A DNA stretch of 64,000 nt from Bradyrhizobium sp. WBOS07 (GCF_024585165.1 NZ_CP029008.1:4030001-4094000); one strand, 5' to 3'; positions 41,835 to 51,462 are shown, counted from the stretch's first letter. Notes: generated by a model not told the origin, from the sequence alone. Program-made: numbers and translations.

Positions 41835-42641
41835 TCAACGGCCGACGAATTTCGGCGGCCGCTTGGCGTTGAAGGCCTCGACGCCTTCCTTGAAGTCCTC
41901 GGACTGCCGCAGGCGGCTGTAGCAGTGGCCTTCAAGTTCGATGGCGATGGCGAGCGTCGAATCCTCGGTGTCATTGAGGAGCTTCTTGGCGGTACGCTGT
42001 GCCAGCGGCGAGAAGGACCGGAGTTCGTCCACAAGCTTGTCGGTCGCATTCTCCAATTCGGCATCCGGCACGCATTCGGTAGCGATGCCCCACTCATAGG
42101 CCTGCCTCGCCGAGATCCGCTTGGAGCGCATCACGATGTCCTTGGTGCGGGTGATGCCGATCATCTTCTGCAGGCGCGCAGAGCCGCCCGAGCCCGGAAT
42201 CTGGCCGAGCTTCTGCTCCGGCAGCGCGTATTGCGTCGTCTCGGACGCGATACGGAAGTCGCAAGCGAGGGACAGCTCAAAGCCGACGCCGAAGCAATAG
42301 CCGCGGTTGGCAACGATCACCGGCTTGGCGCAGCGCGCCGGGGCCGCGATATTCCAGGCGAGCTTGGAGACGTGCTCGGGGCTCGCCTCCATGAAGCCCC
42401 CGATATTGCCGCCGCTGGAGAAATGCTCGCCCTCGGCACGCAGCACGATGATGCGCACGCGCGGATCCTCGTCCAGGGTCTCGAACGTCAGCCGCAGCTG
42501 GTCGCGCTGCGGCATCGCCACGACGTTGTAGGGCGGCCGTCCCAGAATGACGTCGGCGCGCTCATGCACCTCGTCGATCTCGACTTTGAACCCACTCAGT
42601 TTTGCCAATCGGGGATCGGCAAATGGATAGGCTGACGGCAT
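41835..42641 (-). CDS. enoyl-CoA hydratase/isomerase-family protein
   Basis: A 268-residue crotonase-fold protein with IIVLRAEGEHFSSGGNIGGFMEA as the first oxyanion-hole region, NRGYCFGVGFELSLACDFRIAS as the second, and PEQKLGQIPGSGGSARLQKMIG after it. It acts on an acyl-CoA made by the CoA ligase encoded 29 bases upstream. Hydratase, isomerase, hydrolase or ring-cleaving roles are all possible in this superfamily. Confidence 0.88.
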   Translation of the reverse strand: MPSAYPFADPRLAKLSGFKVEIDEVHERADVILGRPPYNVVAMPQRDQLRLTFETLDEDPRVRIIVLRAEGEHFSSGGNIGGFMEASPEHVSKLAWNIAAPARCAKPVIVANRGYCFGVGFELSLACDFRIASETTQYALPEQKLGQIPGSGGSARLQKMIGITRTKDIVMRSKRISARQAYEWGIATECVPDAELENATDKLVDELRSFSPLAQRTAKKLLNDTEDSTLAIAIELEGHCYSRLRQSEDFKEGVEAFNAKRPPKFVGR

Positions 42642-42670
42642 TTGGGTTTCCTTCTGTTGATGGGTGATTT

Positions 42671-44212
42671 TCAGGCCGCGTCCGACGGCGGCAGACGCTC
42701 GGCCTCGTATTCTCCGGCGACGAGCAATCGTCGCAGCAGCTTGCCGACCGGCGATTTCGGGATGGCATCAACGAAGACGTAGCGCCGCGGCCGCTTGAAA
42801 TTGGCGAGCCCCGAGGTGCGGCAGAACTGCTCCAGCTCACCTTCCGAGACGGCGCGATTGCGCTTGACGAAGGCAGCGACGATCTTGCCCCACTTCTCGT
42901 CGTCGATTCCGACCACCGCGACCTCGTCGACGGCGGGATGCAGCGACAGGCAACTCTCGATCTCGACCGGCGAGACGTTCTCGCCGCCCGTGATGATCAT
43001 GTCGTCGACGCGACCGGTGACGAACAGATCGCCCGCAGGATCGACGAAGCCCGTATCGCCGGTGAAATACCACCCCCCACGCAACGACTTGGCGTCGGCT
43101 TCCGGGCGACGCCAGTAGCCTTCGAACGCTTCGTCGCCGGCCAGCGTTGCGATGATCTCGCCCTCCTCACCGACGGCGGCAAGCTCCGCAGCCGAACGCG
43201 CACCGATGCGAACGACCTTGACGTGCTGGTTCAGGCCCGCCTTGCCGGCCGAGCCGGGTTTCGCCGCGGCCTTCTGGTCGACCGTGAAGGTGTAGATCTC
43301 CGAGCTGCCGTAATGGTTGACGAACAGCTCCGGCCTGAACGCCTCGTTCAGCTTCCTGAGCAAGCCATCGGTCATCGACGCGCCGGCGAAGCCGAGCTTG
43401 CGCACGCTGGAGACGTTGGTCGCGGCGAAGTCTTCGTGATGGACGAGGTCATGATAGAGCGTCGGCACCAGATAAAGGTTGGTGATCTCTTCTCTCTCGA
43501 TGAGGGCCAGCGCTTGCCGGCTGTCATAGCGCGGCAAGCAGATGAATGCGCCGCCGATCAGCGACATCGCCAGCAGCGAGCGGACCCCCATGGTGTGGTA
43601 GAGCGGCATCACCCCGAGCGTGCGCTCGCCGCGGCCGTAAAGATTCTGCGCGACATGGGCGATCGCTGCGGCGCGCTCGGCGCGATGCCGCCGCGGCACG
43701 CCCTTGGGCAGCGAGGTGGTGCCCGAGGTGTACAGCATGATCGACCAGGCATCGGCGCCGACGCGTGGATCGGCGTCCGGCGCGGTCCCCTTGATGAGAT
43801 CGGCAAAACAGGTCGCACTCGCTCCGGTATCAACCGACACGCACAGCAGCCTGCCCGATCGCGCCGAGCCCTGCACCGCCTGCGCGGAGATGTCCTGATA
43901 GAACACTGCGCAGGCTTCGGCGTTCTCGATGCAGTAATCGAGCTCGTCGGCCTTGGAGCGCCAGTTGATCGGCGTGATGACGAGGCCGGCGAACTGGCAG
44001 GCCCAGTGCAGCGTCGCCGCTTCCCAGCGGTTCTGCAGCAGCGTGAGGACGTGATCGCCGGGCTTGAGGCCCAGACGGCGGAAGGATGCCACGAGCGAAG
44101 AGATCTTGTCGTACCATTGCCGATAGGTCAGGCGGAGATCGCCGTCGACCAAGGCAATGACGTTTGGATCGCGCGCGGCGCTGGCCACGAAGCTGCTGGC
44201 GAGATCAAGCAT
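42671..44212 (-). CDS. AMP-forming acyl/aryl-CoA synthetase
   Basis: A 513-residue ligase with the P-loop LYTSGTTSLPKGVPRRH, YGSSEIYT, YFTGDTGFVDPAG, the hinge region VDDMIITGGENVSPVEIES and the catalytic lysine in PKSPVGKLLRR. It activates a carboxylic acid with ATP and CoA. Its start overlaps the end of the [2Fe-2S] subunit gene by eight bases, linking activation with the molybdenum hydroxylase; an aromatic or heteroaromatic acid is a reasonable guess for the substrate. Confidence 0.9.
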   Translation of the reverse strand: MLDLASSFVASAARDPNVIALVDGDLRLTYRQWYDKISSLVASFRRLGLKPGDHVLTLLQNRWEAATLHWACQFAGLVITPINWRSKADELDYCIENAEACAVFYQDISAQAVQGSARSGRLLCVSVDTGASATCFADLIKGTAPDADPRVGADAWSIMLYTSGTTSLPKGVPRRHRAERAAAIAHVAQNLYGRGERTLGVMPLYHTMGVRSLLAMSLIGGAFICLPRYDSRQALALIEREEITNLYLVPTLYHDLVHHEDFAATNVSSVRKLGFAGASMTDGLLRKLNEAFRPELFVNHYGSSEIYTFTVDQKAAAKPGSAGKAGLNQHVKVVRIGARSAAELAAVGEEGEIIATLAGDEAFEGYWRRPEADAKSLRGGWYFTGDTGFVDPAGDLFVTGRVDDMIITGGENVSPVEIESCLSLHPAVDEVAVVGIDDEKWGKIVAAFVKRNRAVSEGELEQFCRTSGLANFKRPRRYVFVDAIPKSPVGKLLRRLLVAGEYEAERLPPSDAA

Positions 44213-44723
44213 CGGACGTCTCTTTTGGGGATGAAGCGAGCTGGGCGGCAGCCTCTAAGGCGGCGCGGATGATCGGGGTGTAACCGGTACAGCGACAAAT
44301 ATGTCCGCTGAGGAGATTGCGGATCTCCGCTTCGGTCGGTGCCGGATGCGAGGCGAGATAGTGGTCGAGCGATATCAAGATGCCCGCGGTGCAGAAGCCG
44401 CACTGGAGCGCGTGGTTGCGGCGAAACGCCTGCTGCAACACGCCGAGTCGGTCGGCCGATGGCACGAGGCCTTCGACCGACTTCAGCTCGCAGCCATCGA
44501 CTTGCGCAGCCAGCGTCAGACAGGACCGGGTCAGCATGCCGTCGACGACGATGGTACAGGCGCCGCAGACGCCGTGCTCGCAGCCGACATGAGTACCGGT
44601 CGCGCCGAGCTGGTGGCGCAGGAAATCAGAAAGCAGCGTGCGCGGCTCGGCCTCGCCCTCTACGGACCTGCCATTGAGCGAGAAGCGGATGGAATGGCGG
44701 CCATCTGCCTTGAGGCGGGTCAT
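44205..44723 (-). CDS. [2Fe-2S] subunit of a molybdenum hydroxylase (CoxS-like)
   Basis: A 172-residue protein with two iron-sulfur sites: the plant-ferredoxin type GCEHGVCGACTIVVDG and the C-terminal CGFCTAGIL with ICRCTGYTPI. It passes electrons from the molybdenum centre to FAD. It is the small subunit of the xanthine dehydrogenase/CO dehydrogenase family and overlaps the FAD-subunit gene (ATGA). Confidence 0.94.
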   Translation of the reverse strand: MTRLKADGRHSIRFSLNGRSVEGEAEPRTLLSDFLRHQLGATGTHVGCEHGVCGACTIVVDGMLTRSCLTLAAQVDGCELKSVEGLVPSADRLGVLQQAFRRNHALQCGFCTAGILISLDHYLASHPAPTEAEIRNLLSGHICRCTGYTPIIRAALEAAAQLASSPKETSDA

Positions 44724-45532
44724 TGCAGCACCTCGCCGATCAAGTCCCGGCCGATCATGCGCACGAGGTCGCGGCGATACCGCGCGGTGGCGTGGACGTC
44801 GTCGCGGGCGCCGAGCTCATAGGCAAAGGCGTTGAGCGCATCGTCGAGTGCGCTACCCTCCAGCCGCGGCCAGTCGCGCGCGGTCGGCACGTCAGCAACG
44901 CCGCCGACGGCGAGGCGCACGCCGGATGACGTCTCCATCGCGGCACAGGCGACGATGGCAAAATCGCCGTGACGGCGCGCAACCTCGCGGAAGGCGACGC
45001 GCGATCCTTTGACCGGCAGCGAAATTCCCTCGATCAACTCGTCATCGGCACGGGCGGTCAGCATCATGCCGGCGAAGAAGTCCTTTGCAGCGACGCGGCG
45101 GCGGCGCTTGACGCTGCGCAGGAGCACCTCGCCACCGAGCGCAACAAGCGCCAGCGGCATCTCGGCGCTGGGATCGGCATGCGCCAGCGAGCCGCAGATC
45201 GTGCCCCGGCTCCGGGTCTGCATGTGTCCGACCCAGGGCAGCGCCAGTGCAACCAGCGGCAGCGCCTCGGCAAGATCGGACCAGGCCAGCAGATCCGCCT
45301 GGCGCACGCCGGCGCCGATGACAATCGTATCTTTCGTTCGCTCAATCCGGCGCAGCTCCTCGAGACGCATGATGTCGATCAAGAGCTTCGGCCTGGCGAG
45401 GCGCATGTTGAGCATCGCCATCAGCGACTGGCCGCCGGCGAGCACACGGGCGTCGCCCCCCTGCTGCGCGAGGCCTTCGAGGACATCGCTGACGGATTCG
45501 GCGCGGAGATAGTCGAACGCAGCCGGCTTCAT
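44720..45532 (-). CDS. FAD-binding subunit of a molybdenum hydroxylase (CoxM-like)
   Basis: A 270-residue protein with the FAD-binding LAGGQSLMAMLNMRLARP and QTRSRGTICGSLAHADPSAEMP typical of CoxM/XdhB subunits, and a C-terminal CO-dehydrogenase flavoprotein domain. It transfers electrons onward to quinone or another acceptor. ATGA overlaps join it to both neighbouring subunit genes. Confidence 0.93.
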   Translation of the reverse strand: MKPAAFDYLRAESVSDVLEGLAQQGGDARVLAGGQSLMAMLNMRLARPKLLIDIMRLEELRRIERTKDTIVIGAGVRQADLLAWSDLAEALPLVALALPWVGHMQTRSRGTICGSLAHADPSAEMPLALVALGGEVLLRSVKRRRRVAAKDFFAGMMLTARADDELIEGISLPVKGSRVAFREVARRHGDFAIVACAAMETSSGVRLAVGGVADVPTARDWPRLEGSALDDALNAFAYELGARDDVHATARYRRDLVRMIGRDLIGEVLQ

Positions 45533-48500
45533 CGGCGTCCCCCGAACAGGCCGGCCGCCTTCGCCAGAAGCGCGAACAGCGAGAAGCCGCCGCCCGTCTC
45601 GCTGCCACCGCCGGCCTTGCGGGCGAGCGCGGCAAAGAATTGTCCGATGACCACGCGGATGGCGCCGTCGAGCAGGCGGCCGCCGATGCTGGCCACCTTG
45701 CCGCCGATCGCGGCGTCGTATTGGTAGGTCAGTTTGGTCCCACCCTCGCCGTCGGGAGCGAGCGTGATGCGCCCTTCTGCGTTACCAAAGCCGAGAGCGC
45801 CGGTGGCGCCGCCGCGCAAGGTGACGGAGCGCGGCGGATCGAGATCGAACAGCTGCACGTCGGCGCGATAGCGCCCGGTGACCGGGCCGACGCCGAGCGT
45901 CACGTCGGCGCGGAAATGGGTGTTGGTGACCCTGTCGACGCGCTGGCAGCCGGGAATGACCGATTGCAGCGTGGCGGGGTCGAGCAGCATGGTCCAGACC
46001 TGCTCGGGCGCGCCCTTCACCAAGGCCTGTCCCTCGCCGCGCAGCCGCCGGTCGCCTTCGCGAACGGGCACGACGGTCGCTCCGCCTGCGGGCGGCGGCG
46101 GTTCGGCACCGCGCACGAGCTCCGCCAGCCGCGCCGGCACCAGCGGCAGGGTGACATCGGCAACACCGAGCGCATCCGCGACCGCATTGGCGAGGCACAC
46201 CGGCGTCGACATGCAATTGCCCTCGCCGACGCCCTTGGCGCCGAGCGGCGTGAACGGTGACGGCGTCTGCATGTGGAAGATCTCGGGCTCCGGCACCTCG
46301 GTGGTGGTCGGCAGCAGATAGTCGGCGAGCGTTCCCGTCAGGAAGCTGCCGTCCTCGGCGTAAGCGTATTCCTCGTAAAGGGCAGCGCCGAGCGCCTGGG
46401 TGAAGCCGCCGCGGATCTGGCCGTCGACCATGCCGGGATGCAGGATGGTACCGCAATCGTGCATGGTGACGTAGCGATCGATCCGCGTCTCGAGCGTGAC
46501 GCGATCGACCTCGACGCCGCAGAAGTCGAAGATGAATCCGTGACAAAGCGAGGAGTTGATGCGGTCACCCTCGTCCGGCGGTGTCAACTCCGGCGGCGTC
46601 CAGAACACGGTCTCGCGGATGGCCTGGCCGGCATCGTCGGGCAGCGAGCCCGGCGACCAGTGGCTGAGGGCTGCGACGCGCGAGAACGCGATCCGGTTCT
46701 CCGGATTCTGTTTTGAGGCAACGAAGCCGTTCGCGAACACGATGTCCGCAGCCGCGACGTTGAGCTGACTGGCGGCGATGCGCGCAAGACGGCCGGCGAT
46801 GCGTTCCGCCGCCAGCTTCGCCGTGCCCGCTACGGCCGCGGCGAAGCGGCTGGCGTAATTGCCCGACGCGATCGACCAGGCATCCTTGGCGGTGTCGATC
46901 TCGGTGTTGACGCGGATGTCCTTCGGCTGAAGGCCGAACACGTCGGCCACGACCTGCGACAGCACGGTGCGATGGCCCTGCCCTTGCGGCACCGAGACGA
47001 CGTGGACCGTGACGCTGCCGACCGGATCGAGACCGACGGTCGCGGTCGCCTGCGCGCCGTTCTTGGGACCTGCCTTGCGGCGCTCGGCCGCCGTCAGCAC
47101 GGTCGTGATGTAGCCCATGTTGGACACGCTGGGCTCGACCACCGCAGTGAAGCCGATGCCGTAGAGACGCCCCTCCGCCCGCGCCGCGTCGCGCTTTGCC
47201 TTCAGTTCAGCGAGCCTGCCCTGCTCCACCGCCCGCGCGACGGCTTCCTGGTAATTGCCGGAATCGAGCAGTGCGCCGGTCGCGGTCCGATATGGAAATG
47301 CGCCCGCATCGATCAGGTTGCGCTTGATGACGTCGAGCGGGTCGAGCTTGAGGCCGGTTGCAATCCGCTGCACCAGACGTTCCAGCGCGAAATAGACTTG
47401 CGGCCCGCCAAAACCGCGATTGAGGCCGGTCGGCGTCTTGTTGGTGACAACGACGCGGTTGCGGACGCTGACGTGGCTTATGTCGTAAGCGCCGGTCAGG
47501 TTGCCGTGCATGCGATAGAGCGTCGCGGGCTCGGGCGCGCGCAAGTGAGCGCCGCAATCCTCGACCTGGTCCCAGTCGAGCGCGAGGATCTCTCCGTCGG
47601 CAGCGACCGCCGCCGACAAGGCCGTCGCGCGGTTGGTCGCCGACACCGACGCGGTGAGATGTTCGAGCCGGTCCTCGATCCATTTGACCGGACGCTGCGT
47701 GACCCGCGCGGCAGCAGCGATCAACACGATGTATGGAAACACGCCCTGCTTGACGCCAAAGCTGCCGCCGGAATCCGGCGGCGTGCGCAGCCGCAGGCGA
47801 TTGCCCGGTACTTTCAGCGCGCGGGCGATCACGGTGTGGATGCTGAACGGACCCTGAAAATTGGCCAGCACCTCATAGGCATCCTCGCCGGCATCGTGCG
47901 AGGCGACGACGCCATAGGTCTCGATCGGCGTGCAGGAATTGCGGGGATAGCAAACATCGATGGAGAAACGATGTGGCGCGTCCGCAAAGGCCTTCTCGGG
48001 GTCGCCATAGCGGAAGGTGCGATCGCTGGCGAGGTTGCCGGGAAAGCCGTCATGCAGCACGGGCGCGCCAGGCGCGAGTGCACCGAGCGGATCGACGATG
48101 GCGCCGCGCGGACGATATTCGACGTTGATGAGCTCCGCCGCATCCTCGGCGCGGGCGCGGTCGATCGCCACGATGACCGCAACGGGTTCGCCGACATAGC
48201 GCACGCGATCGATCGCGATCGGCCAGCACTCGACCGGCGCCTTCACGCCGACGACGAGGCTGTTGGTGATGGCCCTGATGTCACTGCCGATCAGAACCGC
48301 CGCAACACCAGCGAGGCGCCTGGCAGCTTCAAAGTCGATGGAAAGGATGTCGGCATGCGCGTACGGCGAGCGCAAAATCGTCGCGTGCAGCGTGCCGGGC
48401 GGGACACCGAGATCGTCGATGAAGCGGCCGCGGCCAGAGAGCAGCGCGGCGTCCTCGACGCGCTCGATCGAACGCCCGACCCACGGCTCAGCGCGACTTT

Positions 48501-48534
48501 CTGAATTTGCGGATTGAACCGCAGCCTGCACCAT
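45529..48534 (-). CDS. molybdopterin-binding large subunit (CoxL/XdhA-like) fused to a C-terminal CoxG domain
   Basis: A 1001-residue protein. Residues about 18-790 are a xanthine-dehydrogenase-type large subunit (WVGRSIERVEDAALLSGRGRFIDDL; TGLNRGFGGPQVYF; and the catalytic-Glu loop GAKGVGEGNCMS). Residues about 825-970 form a SRPBCC/CoxG domain (GEGQALVKGAPEQVWTMLLDPATLQSVIPGC), which is normally encoded separately. CoxG tethers CO dehydrogenase to the membrane and delivers quinone, so the fusion may do this in cis. The CO-dehydrogenase CSFR active-site loop was not seen, so the substrate is probably an aromatic or heterocyclic compound. Confidence 0.9.
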   Translation of the reverse strand: MVQAAVQSANSESRAEPWVGRSIERVEDAALLSGRGRFIDDLGVPPGTLHATILRSPYAHADILSIDFEAARRLAGVAAVLIGSDIRAITNSLVVGVKAPVECWPIAIDRVRYVGEPVAVIVAIDRARAEDAAELINVEYRPRGAIVDPLGALAPGAPVLHDGFPGNLASDRTFRYGDPEKAFADAPHRFSIDVCYPRNSCTPIETYGVVASHDAGEDAYEVLANFQGPFSIHTVIARALKVPGNRLRLRTPPDSGGSFGVKQGVFPYIVLIAAAARVTQRPVKWIEDRLEHLTASVSATNRATALSAAVAADGEILALDWDQVEDCGAHLRAPEPATLYRMHGNLTGAYDISHVSVRNRVVVTNKTPTGLNRGFGGPQVYFALERLVQRIATGLKLDPLDVIKRNLIDAGAFPYRTATGALLDSGNYQEAVARAVEQGRLAELKAKRDAARAEGRLYGIGFTAVVEPSVSNMGYITTVLTAAERRKAGPKNGAQATATVGLDPVGSVTVHVVSVPQGQGHRTVLSQVVADVFGLQPKDIRVNTEIDTAKDAWSIASGNYASRFAAAVAGTAKLAAERIAGRLARIAASQLNVAAADIVFANGFVASKQNPENRIAFSRVAALSHWSPGSLPDDAGQAIRETVFWTPPELTPPDEGDRINSSLCHGFIFDFCGVEVDRVTLETRIDRYVTMHDCGTILHPGMVDGQIRGGFTQALGAALYEEYAYAEDGSFLTGTLADYLLPTTTEVPEPEIFHMQTPSPFTPLGAKGVGEGNCMSTPVCLANAVADALGVADVTLPLVPARLAELVRGAEPPPPAGGATVVPVREGDRRLRGEGQALVKGAPEQVWTMLLDPATLQSVIPGCQRVDRVTNTHFRADVTLGVGPVTGRYRADVQLFDLDPPRSVTLRGGATGALGFGNAEGRITLAPDGEGGTKLTYQYDAAIGGKVASIGGRLLDGAIRVVIGQFFAALARKAGGGSETGGGFSLFALLAKAAGLFGGRR

Positions 48535-48662
48535 GTCCCGCCATGCCTCCCGACGCGTTCTTTGACGCGACGGTGACGTTTGTCAGGACAGGGTTGCAGG
48601 GCCCATACCGCCCGCTCTCACGACTTACCAAATCGTCTCATTCGAGAGCGTGCGGCGCAATA

Positions 48663-49502
48663 TCAGCCAGCAAGACGCGAGACGTTGCGAAACTCGCGCG
48701 GGCTGACGCCGGCATGATCGCGGAAGAACCGCGTGAAATGGGCGGGCTCCGGAAAGCCAAAACGCTCGCTGAGCTCGCCGAGCGGGGTGTCCTCACGCAT
48801 GACCGCATCGAGCGCGCGCTCCATGCGGACAACGTTGAGATAGAGCTTTGGCGAGACGCCGAGCGAGGTTTCGAACAGGCGGAAGAACTGCGCGCGCGAG
48901 AGCCCGGCACCCTTCACGAACTGATCGACATTGCCGTAGGAATCGTGCGTCCGCAGCGCGTCCATCGCACGCCGGATGCGCCAGTCGCAGTTCACCGCGC
49001 TCATGCCGCGGATCGAGGTCGGGAAGCTGCGCCACTCAGTGAAGCGCTCGATCACGGCAATCATCAGGTCGGACAGCGTCTGCTCATGGGTCCGCACCGC
49101 GTCCGGATTCGCCATCATTTCAGCCGCCAGATGCAGCGTGAGCTGGCGGATGCGCGGTGACACCTCGCCCGAAGGCCGCTCGAAAAAGCCCGGCGCACCG
49201 CTCGCGGCCCAACCCCGGCGGAACTCCTTCAGCCATTCCGGCTCGATATAGAGCGCCATGATAAGCGTGCGCGGACGATTGACGTCGTGCACGTAGGCGT
49301 GCGGCTTCCAGCCATCGACGAGCACGGCGGCGGTGTCCGTGAGCGGCGTGACCTGGTCGCCGACCATGAATTGCGTGTCGGCGCCCTCGACCTTGAGCAG
49401 GACGTGGCAGTGATGGTGGGCGTGGCGGACCAGCGGACGGTCCATGTCGAGCAGAGCGACCCTGCCGAAAGCGCCATGAGCGATGCGCAGGGCCGTCGAC
49501 AT
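48663..49502 (-). CDS. AraC-family transcriptional regulator
   Basis: A 279-residue activator with an N-terminal cupin-like sensor (VRHAHHHCHVLLKVEGAD) and a C-terminal double HTH (NVDQFVKGAGLSRAQFFRLFETSLGVSPKLYLNVVRMERAL, then GELSERFGFPEPAHFTRFFRDHAGVSPREFR). It starts 129 bases upstream of the molybdenum hydroxylase operon on the same strand and is its probable activator. ATG at 49502 has GGGAGGGAAC upstream. Confidence 0.9.
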   Translation of the reverse strand: MSTALRIAHGAFGRVALLDMDRPLVRHAHHHCHVLLKVEGADTQFMVGDQVTPLTDTAAVLVDGWKPHAYVHDVNRPRTLIMALYIEPEWLKEFRRGWAASGAPGFFERPSGEVSPRIRQLTLHLAAEMMANPDAVRTHEQTLSDLMIAVIERFTEWRSFPTSIRGMSAVNCDWRIRRAMDALRTHDSYGNVDQFVKGAGLSRAQFFRLFETSLGVSPKLYLNVVRMERALDAVMREDTPLGELSERFGFPEPAHFTRFFRDHAGVSPREFRNVSRLAG

Positions 49503-49955
49503 CAGTTCCCTCCTCCCAGCATTGCGCTGCAAAATGGTTGCTTTGTTGGCACGGCACGATAAGCAGCACCCGCTTCATATTCCAACGACGCAAACCGACG
49601 CAAGTCGCTTGGAGGCGCCAACCGGCTCATGTCCGAACCTTCGCACGCAGCCGCGCGACCGCGGCGCTGGGGTCGGCCTGCAACGCGGTGGCGAGAGGAG
49701 CCTATCAGGCTCGGGCCAGCGACCGATTTGATCGGCGCGCAGGCGAAACTGGCAATACCGGATCTAGCCGCCAGTCTGTTCGATCTCCCAAACAAGGAGG
49801 GGTACGGGGACTATCTGGAAACGCAGCTACGGGTCAAACTCGCAGTTTGTCTCGCTGCGAACCACTTCCGGTCCACACTCGTCAGTCGACGGCGAGAATC
49901 GAGCGAGGCAGCATCGGGCCAGAAGCAGTATCGCAGGTCTTCGATGGCACAGTCG
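49503..49955. other. about 450 bases without a convincing gene
   Basis: Several overlapping frames are open but none shows a recognisable domain or start signal. The stretch lies between the AraC gene and the end of the MarR gene and may be decayed coding DNA at the edge of the next module. Confidence 0.45.
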
Positions 49956-50480
49956 TCATTCGCTTGCGGGGGCGACCGTCGCGAGCCGGAGTTCGACGGT
50001 TCTCAGAAGGTCGAGCAACTGCTCGACCGCCGCCTCCCCGATCACCTGCTTGAGCTCGACGCCCTTCTGCGACAGCTCCGCTGTCACTACGTTCGCATAC
50101 GCGGCACCGCGCGCGGTGAGGATCACGCCACTGAGGCGACGGTTGGCGGGTGAACGCACTAGCCGGATCAGCCCGGCCTTCTTCAGGTCCTTCAATATAC
50201 GCAGCAGGCTCGGCATCAGCAGTGCTGCGTGGTTGGTCAGCGTGGTCTTGTCCATCGGCTGCAGGTCGTTGAGAGAGCGCAGCACCCGCAGCTGCTGTTC
50301 CGTGGTGCCGTGCTTGCGCAGGATCGGCCGCATATGGGCCATCACGGCTTCGCGCGCGCGCAACAGCGCCACCGGTAGAGCCCGCTCGAACGGAATCGCT
50401 ATCTCGTCGACCTCGACAGGTTTTGGCGGTGTCGATGCTCGCTGTCGCTTGCTGCTGGGGGGTCGTGTGGAGAGGGGCAC
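49956..50480 (-). CDS. MarR-family regulator (HpaR/HpcR-like)
   Basis: A 174-residue protein with a basic N-terminal tail and a MarR winged helix: HGTTEQQLRVLRSLNDLQPMDKTTLTNHAALLMPSLLRILKDLKKAGLI followed by RSPANRRLSGVILTARG as the wing. The pattern resembles homoprotocatechuate-operon repressors (HpaR), which respond to aromatic acids. It is divergent from the ABC/FAD oxidoreductase operon, with a 22-base near-palindrome between them. Confidence 0.85.
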   Translation of the reverse strand: MPLSTRPPSSKRQRASTPPKPVEVDEIAIPFERALPVALLRAREAVMAHMRPILRKHGTTEQQLRVLRSLNDLQPMDKTTLTNHAALLMPSLLRILKDLKKAGLIRLVRSPANRRLSGVILTARGAAYANVVTAELSQKGVELKQVIGEAAVEQLLDLLRTVELRLATVAPASE

Positions 50481-50534
50481 GCGTCATCCTTTGCCTGGAG
50501 CCGATTCGAATTATGCCAAGTCGTGCTTGACGGC

Positions 50535-50556
50535 TCAAGTGAACATGTTAAGTTGA
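50535..50556. promoter_or_regulatory. candidate MarR operator, 22-base imperfect palindrome
   Basis: TCAA at one end, TTGA at the other, AACATGTT in the centre; 18 of 22 positions are symmetric. It lies between the MarR gene and the divergent permease gene, 55 bases before the MarR ATG and 58 before the TTG of the permease. Confidence 0.7.
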
Positions 50557-50613
50557 AAAAAACGAAGGAACCGAGCGGCTTGCTGCATCGCTCTTTCGGG
50601 AGGAGACCGGCCA

Positions 50614-51462
50614 TTGCAGACCGTCCAGAATCGGGTGATCGTCACCGATAGCGAGCCGCCGCCAAACTGCGGCCGGGCTGCGGCCCTGCTGAAATTCGTC
50701 GCGACGCAGCCCTCAATCCGCGAAACCGGCGCGACGGTGATCGTGGTGCTGCTGTTGCTCACCGCGATGAAGGTCGCGAGCTGGTACGTTCCCGACTACA
50801 TCATGCCGTCGCCGGAAGCGGTGTCCGCGGCGATCTGGCGACTCGCCCACGCCGACTACGTGCACGTGTTCGCGACACTCGGCCGGCTCGCCGCGGCGCT
50901 GTCGTTCTCGCTGGTCGCGGGGGTACTACTCGGCCTGATCATGGCGCTGTCGCCGCTGCTGCGGCCGTTCGTCCGCTCGCTGGTGGTGATCGACACCGGC
51001 ATCCCGGCGCTGTCCTGGATTCTTTTGGCCGTGTTCTGGTTCAAGAATCCGGAAACCCGGATCTTCTTCATCCTGATCATGATCCTGATGCCGTTCTACG
51101 CGCTCAGCATCTACGACGGATTCCGCGCGCTGCCGAAGGATCTGGTCGACATGATCGAGAGCTTCCGGCCGTCGCAATTGCAGACGCTGCGCTACCTGAT
51201 CGTGCCGCATCTGGTGCCCTACGTGATCCTCACCACAAAGTCGGTGATCGGCTACGCGACCCGCATGGTGATCTTCGCCGAACTGGTGGCATCCGCGATC
51301 GGCGTCGGCTCGCGGATGGGGCTCGCGCAATCGACCTTCCACATCGACGAGGTGCTCGCCTGGACGTTCTTCCTCGTTGTCCTCAACATCGTGTTGCAGC
51401 TCCTGGTGACGGCGGTCGAGAAAGCCGTACTCGGCTGGCGGCCTGATACGGCGGTCCGATGA
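50614..51462 (+). CDS. ABC transporter permease (SsuC/TauC type)
   Basis: A 282-residue inner-membrane protein of about six helices, with YVPDYIMPSPEAVSAAIWRL early and the coupling loop MIESFRPSQLQTLRYLIVPHLVPYV. The chosen start is TTG at 50614 after GGGAGGAGA; no ATG start is close. It belongs to the small-organic-anion importer family and overlaps the ATPase gene (ATGA). Confidence 0.87.
   Translation: MQTVQNRVIVTDSEPPPNCGRAAALLKFVATQPSIRETGATVIVVLLLLTAMKVASWYVPDYIMPSPEAVSAAIWRLAHADYVHVFATLGRLAAALSFSLVAGVLLGLIMALSPLLRPFVRSLVVIDTGIPALSWILLAVFWFKNPETRIFFILIMILMPFYALSIYDGFRALPKDLVDMIESFRPSQLQTLRYLIVPHLVPYVILTTKSVIGYATRMVIFAELVASAIGVGSRMGLAQSTFHIDEVLAWTFFLVVLNIVLQLLVTAVEKAVLGWRPDTAVR

Noticed and set aside
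46972..48504. 510-codon open frame antisense to the molybdenum hydroxylase large subunit
   Set aside because: No domain or start signal; the opposite frame carries all family motifs.
45529..48534. True aerobic CO dehydrogenase
   Set aside because: The CSFR active-site loop expected for form I CoxL was not found, and the operon contains CoA ligase and hydratase genes instead of other cox genes.
49629..50153. 174-codon plus-strand frame starting MSEPSHAAARP
   Set aside because: Its second half lies antisense to the MarR gene and its first half has no recognisable domain.
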